NCBI GenBank assembly: GCA_023422695.1 | Contig: JAFAGN010000234.1 | Coordinates: 1-64,000, forward strand | Direction: 5' to 3' | Length of the DNA: 64,000 nucleotides | Source: Pseudomonadota bacterium | Lineage (GTDB): Bacteria; Pseudomonadota; Alphaproteobacteria; Sphingomonadales; Sphingomonadaceae | Shown here: positions 1-7,708 of the stretch, in pieces | Numbering within the stretch: position 1 is the stretch's first letter | Layout: each line of letters begins with the position of its first letter | Program-made: the position numbers and the translations under genes | Notes under the pieces: generated by a model | Told to the model about the DNA's origin: nothing | Database searches by the model: none | What the model saw: the letters and a program-made list of their open reading frames with translations, nothing else

Positions 1-36
1 GTTTTACGCAACAAGGCAGGTTTAAGCCTTTTAGCG

Positions 37-56
37 GCCCCCGCCTTCGCGGGGGC
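37..56. repeat. GC-rich hairpin (REP-like half element)
   Basis: A seven-base stem of C/G runs (38-44 pairing with 49-55) encloses the loop CTTC, just past the 3' end of the lipoprotein gene. The core CCTTCG resembles the larger inverted repeat at 9927-10027. There is no T-run on the minus-strand side, so it reads better as a dispersed palindrome than as a clean terminator, though it could still stop or stabilise transcripts. Confidence 0.5.
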
Positions 57-64
57 GACGTGCG

Positions 65-580
65 TTACCGGCAATCCTCGATCACGCGCCCAATCTCCGA
101 CTGCACCGGCAGCGTCAGTGCGCCGCCACCCGGCGTCTCCAGCGCAAACCTTCCGCGGCTGAACGCGATGCGGTCGAGCCGCGGGTCGCGGCTGGGCAGG
201 CTCGCGCTGCCGCCATCGAAGCGGATCTGGTCGGTCCCGGCGCTGGTGCGCAGGCTGACGTCGCCGATCAGCCCAGCGGTCAGTCGAATGCCGCCGCCGG
301 TGCACGTCATCGCCAGCAAGGGTTTGCCAGCGCTGGTCGGCGGGATGAAGGCAGCGGAGCGGTTTGCCGCATCATAACGCCACGCTCCGGAATCGACCAT
401 GCGGTCTTCCCATGACTTGTTCGGCACTGGCAGTGGTGCGGCGGGCGTCGGCGCTGGGCCGACAACCTGCGGGGCCGACGGGGTTGGCGCTTGGGGAGTC
501 GGCACCGCGGCGCAACCGGCGACCGCCAGCAGCAGCGGCACCATCAGCCCATATCGCGTCCACATCGCTTGCCGCTTCAT
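65..580 (-). CDS. small lipoprotein, META/heat-shock-like envelope protein
   Basis: A 171-residue protein. The N-terminus (MKRQAMWTRY, then a hydrophobic stretch ending LLLAVAGCAA) is a classical lipoprotein signal with an AGC lipobox, so it is probably anchored in the outer membrane or periplasm. A Pro/Ala-rich linker follows, then a compact beta-rich domain with two Cys residues (MTCTGG and the C-terminal EDCR). I do not recognise a specific function. The start at 580 is chosen because AGGGAT lies about six bases upstream; an in-frame ATG at 601 would lie inside the preceding gene. It is the last gene of the minus-strand operon, with its ATG one base after the nitroreductase stop. Confidence 0.8.
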   Translation of the reverse strand: MKRQAMWTRYGLMVPLLLAVAGCAAVPTPQAPTPSAPQVVGPAPTPAAPLPVPNKSWEDRMVDSGAWRYDAANRSAAFIPPTSAGKPLLAMTCTGGGIRLTAGLIGDVSLRTSAGTDQIRFDGGSASLPSRDPRLDRIAFSRGRFALETPGGGALTLPVQSEIGRVIEDCR

Positions 581-581
581 A

Positions 582-1271
582 TCAAAATCCCTGCCAATCA
601 ATCGCTTCGTCCAGTCCTACGCGCGGGACCGGCCACTGGTTCACCGCGGCGCTTTCGTCGGCATAGCCGATCGCGAGGCCGGTGAACAAAATCTGGTCGT
701 CGCCGAGCGCCAGCGTCTGCCGCACCGTCGCGCCATACATCGCCCAGCATTCCTGCGGACAACTCGCCAGACCCGCCTCGACCAGCAGCAGCATCACCGA
801 TTGCAGCCACATGCCCATGTCCGACCATTGCGGCGGCCCCATGATGCGCGAGCAGTGGAGGAAAAGCATCACCGGTGCGCCGAAACCCCGGTAATTCTCC
901 ACGAACTGAGCGAGGCGCCCCGCCTTGTCCTCGCGCGGGATGCCGAGCGAGGCGTAAAGCGCTTCGCCGACCCCGAAGCGCCGCGCTTCCCACGGATCGG
1001 TCAGTCCCTTGGGGTAGATGTCATATTCGGGCTGGTAGCCCTCGCGCCCCATCGCCAGCCGTGCCGCGACCGCGTCCTTCACCGCCGCCCAGCGGTCGCC
1101 GGTGACCACCGTCGCCTGCCACGGCTGGAGATTGCCGCCCGACGGCGCCCGCTGCGCCGCGGCAAAAATCTCGCGCAGCAGCGCGGGATCGACGGGCTGG
1201 TCGGTAAATTTGCGGATCGATCGCCGCTGATGCAGCGCGGCGGTTACGGACATCGGGTCAGTCACTGGCAT
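582..1271 (-). CDS. nitroreductase family FMN oxidoreductase
   Basis: A 229-residue protein of the FMN-dependent nitroreductase superfamily, which uses NAD(P)H to reduce nitro compounds, quinones or enones as a cytoplasmic homodimer. Near the N-terminus RRSIRKF (16-22) is the usual FMN phosphate-binding segment; PSGGNLQPW (43-51) is the second flavin-contact motif, and the C-terminal GLAIGYAD is typical. The start at 1271 has GAGAGGA a few bases upstream and overlaps the RDD gene by 14 bases; a downstream ATG at 1253 is possible. The natural substrate cannot be told from sequence, and its presence in a MoxR/DUF58 operon gives no obvious clue. Confidence 0.88.
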   Translation of the reverse strand: MPVTDPMSVTAALHQRRSIRKFTDQPVDPALLREIFAAAQRAPSGGNLQPWQATVVTGDRWAAVKDAVAARLAMGREGYQPEYDIYPKGLTDPWEARRFGVGEALYASLGIPREDKAGRLAQFVENYRGFGAPVMLFLHCSRIMGPPQWSDMGMWLQSVMLLLVEAGLASCPQECWAMYGATVRQTLALGDDQILFTGLAIGYADESAAVNQWPVPRVGLDEAIDWQGF

Positions 1272-2133
1272 ATTTATCCTCTCGCCGTTTGCCGAACAGC
1301 AATTTGCGTTCGAGCCGGGCTTTCAGTTGGCGGTAGTAGCTGAGCAGGAAAACGTCATCCTCTTCGGCGACCGGGCGCCCGATTTTGGCGCGGATCGTGT
1401 CGGCGACCTCGCGCATCGCGCGCGCATCCTTGCCGCGCAGCACCCGTTCGAGCTCCTGCAACTCGAAAATGCCATAGACCGCAAGCTCGGCTTCGCTGAA
1501 CTGCATCGCGTCGCCCGCGCTGGCGGTGGCGATGTCGGCATCAAGCTTCACCCGCTGCGCCATCACCACCCATGTCCCGGCGATCAGGTCGCCCATCCGC
1601 ATCCGGTCGCGGTTGAACAGCAGGAACAGGCTGAGCGTCAGCGACCACAGCACCCCCGCCAGCATCGTCCATCCCGACACCGCATCCTCGGCCGCGCCGA
1701 CCCCCAGCATCATCAGCGGCAGGAACAGCTCCAGCTCGCGGATCAGATTGCGCGCGACCACCGCATCGGCGGTCAGGCGGCCGCCGTCGCGCGCGACGAC
1801 GCGGCTGCCCATCAGGCGCTTGCCGGGCGTCGCGGCGCGCGACCCCAGTTCGAACCCGATGAACCAGAAGGTGCGCAGCACAAAGGCGCCGAGCATCCAC
1901 ACGACAATGGTGACGTCCGACTGCGACGCAAAGCCGATCCACAGCATCACCAGCGAAAACAGAAACAGCGCCACCGCGATCAGAATCAGGTCGACCAGCA
2001 GCGCGCCGAACCGCAGCCCCGAACTGGCGATCTTCAGCTCGAGATCGACCCCCTCGGGGGTGATGAACTGGCGAATCTTCTTCGCCCGCGCCGCGCGCGA
2101 CTTGGCGTTGGCCTCGGTCGCGGCAACGCTCAT
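1258..2133 (-). CDS. RDD family integral membrane protein
   Basis: A 291-residue protein with an RDD domain: four or so hydrophobic segments between residues about 40 and 185, including GALLVDLILIAVALFLF and an FELGSRAATPGKRLMG motif that contains the conserved RDD-type polar residues. The C-terminal 100 residues are soluble and charged. RDD proteins are inner-membrane proteins of poorly defined role, some linked to Na+/H+ exchange. The ATG overlaps the stop of the SpoIIM-like gene by four bases, so translation is probably coupled. RDD, SpoIIM, DUF58, MoxR and DUF4129 genes commonly travel together in proteobacteria, which suggests one envelope machine. Confidence 0.88.
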   Translation of the reverse strand: MSVAATEANAKSRAARAKKIRQFITPEGVDLELKIASSGLRFGALLVDLILIAVALFLFSLVMLWIGFASQSDVTIVVWMLGAFVLRTFWFIGFELGSRAATPGKRLMGSRVVARDGGRLTADAVVARNLIRELELFLPLMMLGVGAAEDAVSGWTMLAGVLWSLTLSLFLLFNRDRMRMGDLIAGTWVVMAQRVKLDADIATASAGDAMQFSEAELAVYGIFELQELERVLRGKDARAMREVADTIRAKIGRPVAEEDDVFLLSYYRQLKARLERKLLFGKRREDKYASD

Positions 2134-3167
2134 GCGACATCCTCGCGGCGCGGGACGTAATAATAACCGATCCAGAACAGCAGCATCAGCGAACCGATGG
2201 CATAGCGCAGCATCGTGTCGGTGATCAGCTGGCGCCCGAACCCTTCGAGCAGCCCCGCCATGAACAGCATCAGGATGACGCCGACCATCACCTTGCCCGC
2301 GGTTCGCCCTGCCTGCGCCGCTGCCTGCAACCGGCTGCGCGCGCCGGGGAACACCACCGCCGCGCCGATGCGCAGCCCGGCGGCGCCCGACAGCGCCGCG
2401 GCGAACAGCTCGGTCGTGCCATGGATGAACAGCCAGCCGCCGAAATCGAACCCCAGTCCCTTGCCCGAAAACACCGCCATCATCGCGCCGAGGCCAATGC
2501 CCTGATAATATTCCAGCATCATCGTTGGCACGCCAAAGGCAAAGCCCAGCGCAAAGGACATGATCGACACGCGGCTGTTGTGGGTGAACAAATAGGTCGC
2601 AAAGATGTGCAGGCCGCTTTCGCCGTCGCTCGCCGCCTTGCCATGGCCCAGCGTCGATTGCAGAAATTCCTTGGTCGCGCGCGGATCGCGCCCGCCCGCC
2701 ATATCTTCGCCGACGAAGTTATAATACCATTCGGGATTGCTCGCGACGAGCGAATAGCTGGTCAGCGCGCCGAGCAGGATGATCAGCGATATGATGATCG
2801 TCTCTTTCCACACCGACCGCACCGCCGCGGGCCAGTCGTAGAGAAAGAAGCGGCGGACCCGATTCCAGCGCGTCTCGCGCACGCCATAGACCAGGAAATA
2901 ACCGCGGATCGACAGCGCCTCGAGATGGTCGAGCAACGCCTTGTCGAGGCTCGTCGCGCGCGCGATCGACAGCGACGACAGCGTGGCACGATAGAGCAAA
3001 GGCAGCTGCAACAGCTCGTCGCTGGTCAGCGCCTTGGCGCCCTTTTTTTCCAGCTTGGTCAGCAGCAGGTCGAACGCGATCCAGTCGGCTTCGCGCTCGG
3101 CGCGAAAGCGGCTGGCCGAAAAGCTTGGCGCGTCGAGCGTCGGCGGCGGGGCGGTCGCCGGGATCAC
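2130..3167 (-). CDS. stage II sporulation protein M (SpoIIM)-like membrane protein
   Basis: A 345-residue protein. The first 110 residues are soluble and helical, followed by membrane segments (around TIIISLIILLGALTSYSL, VSIMSFALGFAFG, FIHGTTELFAAALSGAAG and two C-terminal helices). The H-G-T-x-E-L motif is characteristic of the SpoIIM/DUF95 family. In Bacillus SpoIIM belongs to a peptidoglycan-degrading complex, but this organism type does not sporulate, so the role is probably a general envelope one. The start is GTG at 3167, overlapping the DUF58 stop as GTGA, which points to translational coupling. Confidence 0.88.
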   Translation of the reverse strand: MIPATAPPPTLDAPSFSASRFRAEREADWIAFDLLLTKLEKKGAKALTSDELLQLPLLYRATLSSLSIARATSLDKALLDHLEALSIRGYFLVYGVRETRWNRVRRFFLYDWPAAVRSVWKETIIISLIILLGALTSYSLVASNPEWYYNFVGEDMAGGRDPRATKEFLQSTLGHGKAASDGESGLHIFATYLFTHNSRVSIMSFALGFAFGVPTMMLEYYQGIGLGAMMAVFSGKGLGFDFGGWLFIHGTTELFAAALSGAAGLRIGAAVVFPGARSRLQAAAQAGRTAGKVMVGVILMLFMAGLLEGFGRQLITDTMLRYAIGSLMLLFWIGYYYVPRREDVA

Positions 3168-4480
3168 AGGCTGCCCGCCCGTTTGATGCCCAGATAGGCC
3201 TCGACCGCGCCGGCGCCCATCGCGTCCGCGGGGACTTCGAGCACGTCGGCGCCGAGTCGCTGGAGCCGCGCGATCACCAGCTGGCGGTCGCGCAGCATCG
3301 CCGCGGCGACGTTCGAGCGGGTGACATCGGCGCCGCTTTCGGGGCGGCGGCGTTCCTCGCTCTCGACCTCTTCATCCTTGATCACCACGAACAGCAGGCG
3401 GTGTTTTCGCACCAACCGTCCGGCGGCGCGGATCATCAGGTCGGCGCTCGTCGCGTCGGTGAATTCGGTGAACAGGATGATCAGCGAGCGGCGGTTGAGC
3501 TGCGCGCCGAGTGTGGTGAGCGCGAGGGTGAAATTGCTTTCGACATGCGCATAGTCGATCAGGCTCGCCGCGCGCTGCAACGCCGGGAAATCCTGCGTGT
3601 GCATATAGGCGGGGGTCAGCGTCTGCGGCTTGGCGGCGAACGAGAACAGGCTGATCCGGTCGTTGAGCTTCAGCCCGACATAGGCGAGCAGCAGCGCCGC
3701 CGACACCGCGCGATCGATGCGCGGCATCCCGCCGACGGGCTCGGCCATCGTCCGCCCGCTGTCGATCGCCAGCACGACGCGGTTGTCGCGCTCGACGCGA
3801 TATTCCTTGGCCAGCAGTTTGACGTGGCGCGCCGACGCGTTCCAGTCGATCGCGCGCCGGTCCATGCCCGGCTGATATTCGGCGAGCGCTTCGAACTCGG
3901 TGCCTTCGCCGCGCAGCCGTTGCTGGCGAAGGCCGAACCAGCTGTTGCGCTGGAACAACCGGCTGCCTTCGTCGGTCACGGCGCGCAGGCTGGGGACGAC
4001 GCCGATCGTACCGTCGATGGTAAATTTGCGCTGTTTCCACACCAGCCCCAGCGGCCCGGCCCAGCGGATCCACAGCGCCTCGATCGCCGCCTGCCCGCGC
4101 CGCGATGCGGCGAGCGACAGAGTGCGGGTCAACGCTTCGCCGCTGTTCGTCCGGCGCATATCGCCTGCCAGCCGCCCGCCCTCGACAAAGCGCTCGTCGA
4201 GCGCGACCGCCAATTCGGCGCGCGGTGGCACCGCGGGTCCGGTCGCGGTCAGCGCCAGGTCGAACGGGTCGCCGACCCCGACCTGATGCGGAAAGCGCGC
4301 ATCGAGGCTCAGGTGACGCGGACTGGCACCCGCGATCGTGTCGAGGATCAGGCACGCGAAAATCACCCCGATCCACCCGGGCGCGACCAGCCACAGTTCA
4401 GGGCGGATCAATCCGAGCGCGAGCGCCATCGGCGCGCCGAGCAGCAGCAGATAGATCGCGCGGCGGGTCGGGTAGATCAC
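3164..4480 (-). CDS. DUF58 domain-containing protein (MoxR partner)
   Basis: A 438-residue protein with two N-terminal membrane helices (LLLLGAPMALALGLI and a second from about residue 30), a beta-rich middle region, and a DUF58 module around YQPGMDRRAIDWNASARH, followed by a von Willebrand A-like region with IDSGRTM at the metal-site position. DUF58 proteins typically pair with MoxR AAA+ ATPases. I chose the GTG at 4480 because AGGGAGGA sits six bases upstream; the in-frame ATG at 4507 lies before that Shine-Dalgarno and inside an inverted repeat. It ends in a GTGA overlap with the SpoIIM-like gene. Confidence 0.88.
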   Translation of the reverse strand: MIYPTRRAIYLLLLGAPMALALGLIRPELWLVAPGWIGVIFACLILDTIAGASPRHLSLDARFPHQVGVGDPFDLALTATGPAVPPRAELAVALDERFVEGGRLAGDMRRTNSGEALTRTLSLAASRRGQAAIEALWIRWAGPLGLVWKQRKFTIDGTIGVVPSLRAVTDEGSRLFQRNSWFGLRQQRLRGEGTEFEALAEYQPGMDRRAIDWNASARHVKLLAKEYRVERDNRVVLAIDSGRTMAEPVGGMPRIDRAVSAALLLAYVGLKLNDRISLFSFAAKPQTLTPAYMHTQDFPALQRAASLIDYAHVESNFTLALTTLGAQLNRRSLIILFTEFTDATSADLMIRAAGRLVRKHRLLFVVIKDEEVESEERRRPESGADVTRSNVAAAMLRDRQLVIARLQRLGADVLEVPADAMGAGAVEAYLGIKRAGSL

Positions 4481-4485
4481 TAGCG

Positions 4486-4621
4486 ATCCTCCCTGTGGCG
4501 AAGCCATGGGGAGGGGGACCGTCCGCGAAGCGGATGGTGGAGGGGCGGCAACGGTAGTGCCAAAGCCCCTCCGTCAGCGCTTCGCGCTGCCACCTCCCCA
4601 TCGCTGCGCGACAGGGAGGAT
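4486..4621. repeat. 136-bp imperfect inverted repeat between moxR-like and DUF58 genes
   Basis: The element begins ATCCTCCCTGT and ends with the exact reverse complement ACAGGGAGGAT. Internal matching blocks include GGGGAGG/CCTCCCC and GAGGGGC/GCCCCTC, with GCGAAGC-type loops. It looks like a REP or MITE-like intergenic element of sphingomonads. Its left arm supplies the Shine-Dalgarno of the DUF58 gene, so the element has been recruited as a translation start region and could fold to mask it. Confidence 0.75.
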
Positions 4622-4637
4622 TGTTTGCAAATCCCGA

Positions 4638-5606
4638 TCACCGCGGCACTTCCTCGCGGTCGAGCAGCGCGGCGACGACCTGTTCGACGCTGCGCCCTTC
4701 GATCTCGGCGGCCGCCGACAGGATGACGCGGTGGCGCAGCACGCCCGATGCCAGCTGCTGGACGTCGTCGGGGATCACATAATCGCGCCCGTCGAGCGCC
4801 GCGGCGGCGCAGGCCGCGCGCGCCAGCAGTGTCGCGGCGCGGGGGCTGGCGCCGCATTCCAGATCGGCGCTCTCGCGCGTCGCGCGCACCAGCCGCACGA
4901 TATAATCGACGATTTCGTCGGCCAGCCGCACCGTCGCGATGGTGTCGATCGCCGCCGCGATCGCCGCTGCGTTAGCGACCTCGGTCACCCCGAAATCGGC
5001 GACCGCGGGGCTTTTGAAACGCCCGCCATGGTCGGCGACGATGCGGCGCTCCTCGTCGGCGGCGGGATAATCGACCACCAGTTTGAACAGGAATCGGTCG
5101 AGCTGCGCCTCGGGCAGCGGATAGACGCCCTGCTGCTCGATCGGGTTTTGCGTCGCCAGCACGGTGAAGCGCGGGCTCATCACATGCGCCTCGCCGTTGA
5201 TCGTCACCCGCCGTTCCTGCATCGCCTCGAGCAGCGCCGCCTGCGTTTTCGGCGGGGTGCGGTTGATTTCGTCGGCGAGCAGCAATTCGGTGAAGATCGG
5301 CCCCTTGGTCAGGGTGAAGCTCGACGTCTGGAAATTGAACAGGTTCGATCCCAGAATGTCGCCGGGCATCAGGTCGGGGGTGAACTGGATGCGCCCGAAG
5401 TCGAGCCCGGTGGCGCGGGCAAAAGCCTGCGCCAGCAAGGTCTTGGCCGTCCCCGGCGGTCCTTCGAGCAGCACATGGCCGCCCGCGAGCAGCGCGATCG
5501 TCACCATCCGGGTCAGCGGACCCTGCCCGAACACGACCTTGGCGACCTCGCCTTCGATCGCGGCGCCGAGCGCCTGCACGCTCGCGATATTGTTATTGGC
5601 TGTCAC
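4638..5606 (-). CDS. MoxR family AAA+ ATPase
   Basis: A 322-residue AAA+ ATPase. It has Walker A ([11 protein letters not shown]), Walker B ([14 protein letters not shown]), sensor/box motifs such as [11 protein letters not shown], and the C-terminal lid. MoxR proteins act as cytoplasmic chaperone-like ATPases that help mature metal- or cofactor-containing partners, usually together with vWA/DUF58 proteins such as the next gene. An in-frame extension to 5816 overlaps the DUF4350 gene and is unlikely; the GTG at 5606 has AAGGAT seven bases upstream, overlaps the preceding gene by 14 bases, and starts the expected family N-terminus. Confidence 0.92.
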   Translation of the reverse strand: MTANNNIASVQALGAAIEGEVAKVVFGQGPLTRMVTIALLAGGHVLLEGPPGTAKTLLAQAFARATGLDFGRIQFTPDLMPGDILGSNLFNFQTSSFTLTKGPIFTELLLADEINRTPPKTQAALLEAMQERRVTINGEAHVMSPRFTVLATQNPIEQQGVYPLPEAQLDRFLFKLVVDYPAADEERRIVADHGGRFKSPAVADFGVTEVANAAAIAAAIDTIATVRLADEIVDYIVRLVRATRESADLECGASPRAATLLARAACAAAALDGRDYVIPDDVQQLASGVLRHRVILSAAAEIEGRSVEQVVAALLDREEVPR

Positions 5607-6831
5607 GCAGTAGATCCTTCCTGATGTCGTGCAGCGCCTGCGCGTCTGCCAGAAACTCATGGGTGTTGCGCGCCAGCGGCAGCCGCCGCGCGAGCGCCGA
5701 AAATGTCTCGCTGCCGCCGCGCAGATGCTTGTCGATCCAGCGGTCGGTCGCGGCGTCGTCGAGCCCGCCGGGCGCGTGGAGCCGCCGCGCGATCGCGCTG
5801 CGCTGGCTACGGACATAGGCGTCGGCGCCGTCGAGTTCGCGCCGCGCCTGCTTGATCAGGTCGGCGCTGTTGGCGATCAGCGCCGCTTTCGACACCGCGA
5901 TCGCGCGCGCGGGTTTCAGCGCCGGGCCGAACCGCATCCACGCCTGCCACAGGGCGAGCAGCCCCGCGGCGATCAGGCACAGGGTGATGCCGATGAACGG
6001 CGGCACGAAGGCAAAGCGCAGCAGCGAGCGCTGGCTGCCGAACCCGTTCAGCGTCAGGTCGAACGCGATCCCGTCGGCGTCGGCATCCTCCGCCACCGCA
6101 TCGATCAGCAGCGCGGCGGCGCGCGCGCGATCGCGGTTCGCAAAGGCCAGATTGTTGACGAAATCGGGGTCCGACAGGATGTAGATGTCGTCGTGCGTGC
6201 GCTTGGCAAGCAGCGCGCCGCCGTGGGGAAAGCCGATCATCGTCTGATACTGGTCGGACAGCATGACCTGCGCGCGAAGCCCGCGCAGCGGCAGCACGAC
6301 ATTGCGTCCCCCGACAAAGCCCGACGCGGTCGCGCCGCGGGCATGCGGTTCGCTGACGATCTTGTCGATCGCCCCGATGGTCGCGGGCAGGATTTTGGGC
6401 GACGGGGCGCTGGGAAAGCCGCCGCCCGACCAGCCGGCCTTGTCCGGATGCCGTCCCGTCTGCCATTTCGGCAGCACGATCAAAATGGGGCCGCGGCGAT
6501 TTCCCTCGATCACCCGCGCCAGATCGTCGGGCTTGGTCTGGTGGCTCGGCGTCAGCACGAGCAGTTCGCGCCACTCTTCCGCATATTCGGGCGCCTCGTC
6601 GCTGCGGCGCAGGTCGACCACCGCATCGCTGCGTTCGAGCAGGTCGACGATCGCGGCATAGCCCGGTGCCGCTTTCGACAGCGCGTGGCCGCCGCCGTCG
6701 TTGCCGCTGCTGAGCTGCGGGCCGAGCGCGATCAGCGCCCACAGCGCGATAAAGGCGACGATGCCAATCGCGACGACGCCGCCGATCAGCCGTGGGTTGA
6801 ACCCGCCGTCGCTCGCCGCCCCGCTGCTCAT
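5593..6831 (-). CDS. DUF4350 domain-containing membrane protein
   Basis: A 412-residue protein with an N-terminal membrane helix ([18 protein letters not shown]), an extracytoplasmic DUF4350 region (includes [17 protein letters not shown] and a long stretch resembling type 1 glutamine-amidotransferase-like folds), a second membrane helix near residue 270 ([19 protein letters not shown]) and a cytoplasmic C-terminal helical domain. Function unknown; the family occurs next to MoxR and DUF58 genes. The start at 6831 is chosen from the ATGA overlap with the upstream gene; a longer form from 6891 would run into that gene. Confidence 0.85.
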   Translation of the reverse strand: MSSGAASDGGFNPRLIGGVVAIGIVAFIALWALIALGPQLSSGNDGGGHALSKAAPGYAAIVDLLERSDAVVDLRRSDEAPEYAEEWRELLVLTPSHQTKPDDLARVIEGNRRGPILIVLPKWQTGRHPDKAGWSGGGFPSAPSPKILPATIGAIDKIVSEPHARGATASGFVGGRNVVLPLRGLRAQVMLSDQYQTMIGFPHGGALLAKRTHDDIYILSDPDFVNNLAFANRDRARAAALLIDAVAEDADADGIAFDLTLNGFGSQRSLLRFAFVPPFIGITLCLIAAGLLALWQAWMRFGPALKPARAIAVSKAALIANSADLIKQARRELDGADAYVRSQRSAIARRLHAPGGLDDAATDRWIDKHLRGGSETFSALARRLPLARNTHEFLADAQALHDIRKDLLRDSQ

Positions 6832-7526
6832 GCCCGCGCCCAATTCTTGGGTACCGTCAGTTCGGCATAGGCGGCGCGGCATTGTTGCCATGCGCCCGCA
6901 TCGATCGACCGTCCGCCGAACAGGCTGATTTCGACCGCGCGCGCGATGCGGCTGAACGCATCGCGGGCGACCCCCGGTAGATCGCGCGCCTCGACCAGGT
7001 CGCGCGACGTCATTGCGGGTTTGACCAGCCCGGGACGACGTCCCTCGATATCCTCAACGCTGCGATAGAGCAGCAGGTGGACGGCTTCGGCAAAGCGCCC
7101 CTCGGCGGCCAGCGCGTCGGCCTCGCTGAGCAGCGCCCGCGCCGCGCCCGCTTCGGCCAGCCCGGCCTCGTCCGCCTCCTCGTCATCGCCCGCCTTGCGC
7201 CGGAATGGCAGATTATCAACCCAGCGCGCAAAGGCGGGAACGAAATGATACAGAAGGAATAGCGCCAGCAGCGCGACGCCGATCCACAGCAAGGGCTTGG
7301 CGGCGGGGGCGCTCCACTGGAAAAAGTTGGCGATGCCGTCGAACAGCGATTTCAGCCATTCGGGCATCGGCGGCGGCGGCGGCGGGGGCGGCGGAAACGC
7401 CGTCTGGATCTCGCCGCCCGCGATCGTCTGGCTATAGGCGGGATCGACGAGCTCGGGATCGATCAGCCACCCGTCGCTGCTCGGCGCGTCGGCGGCCGCT
7501 GACGCCTGGGCGATCCACAGCGACAT
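6828..7526 (-). CDS. DUF4129-like membrane protein, first gene of the MoxR operon
   Basis: A 232-residue protein. The N-terminal third is extracytoplasmic and includes an uninterrupted run of nine prolines before MPEWLKSLFDG; a single membrane helix follows (LLWIGVALLALFLLYHFV), then an acidic linker and a C-terminal helical DUF4129-type domain (ALLSEADALAAEGRFAEAVH, LLLYRSVEDIE). It is the promoter-proximal gene of the eight-gene minus-strand operon and faces the 2-oxoacid dehydrogenase gene across about 180 bases. Two adjacent ATGs (7529 and 7526) follow a GGGG; either could start. Confidence 0.8.
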   Translation of the reverse strand: MSLWIAQASAAADAPSSDGWLIDPELVDPAYSQTIAGGEIQTAFPPPPPPPPPMPEWLKSLFDGIANFFQWSAPAAKPLLWIGVALLALFLLYHFVPAFARWVDNLPFRRKAGDDEEADEAGLAEAGAARALLSEADALAAEGRFAEAVHLLLYRSVEDIEGRRPGLVKPAMTSRDLVEARDLPGVARDAFSRIARAVEISLFGGRSIDAGAWQQCRAAYAELTVPKNWARA

Positions 7527-7708
7527 CATCCCCAAAACACTGTTCCGCCCCGCATTGTCATCGCGCCAAGGCGTAGCGCGAGCCGCCGCGCCAAGGCAAG
7601 AGATGCTTGCGTAGCAGACTGCCCCGTTATAGCGCGCTGCCGCATGGGTCCGATGGTTGCGCATGTAACCAGCCGCCAGAAAGGCCGGATCGAACGGGAG
7701 GATTTTAA

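Noticed and set aside
3125..4483. 452-codon open frame opposite the DUF58 gene
   Set aside because: Antisense shadow; the minus-strand gene is part of a coupled operon with recognisable domains.
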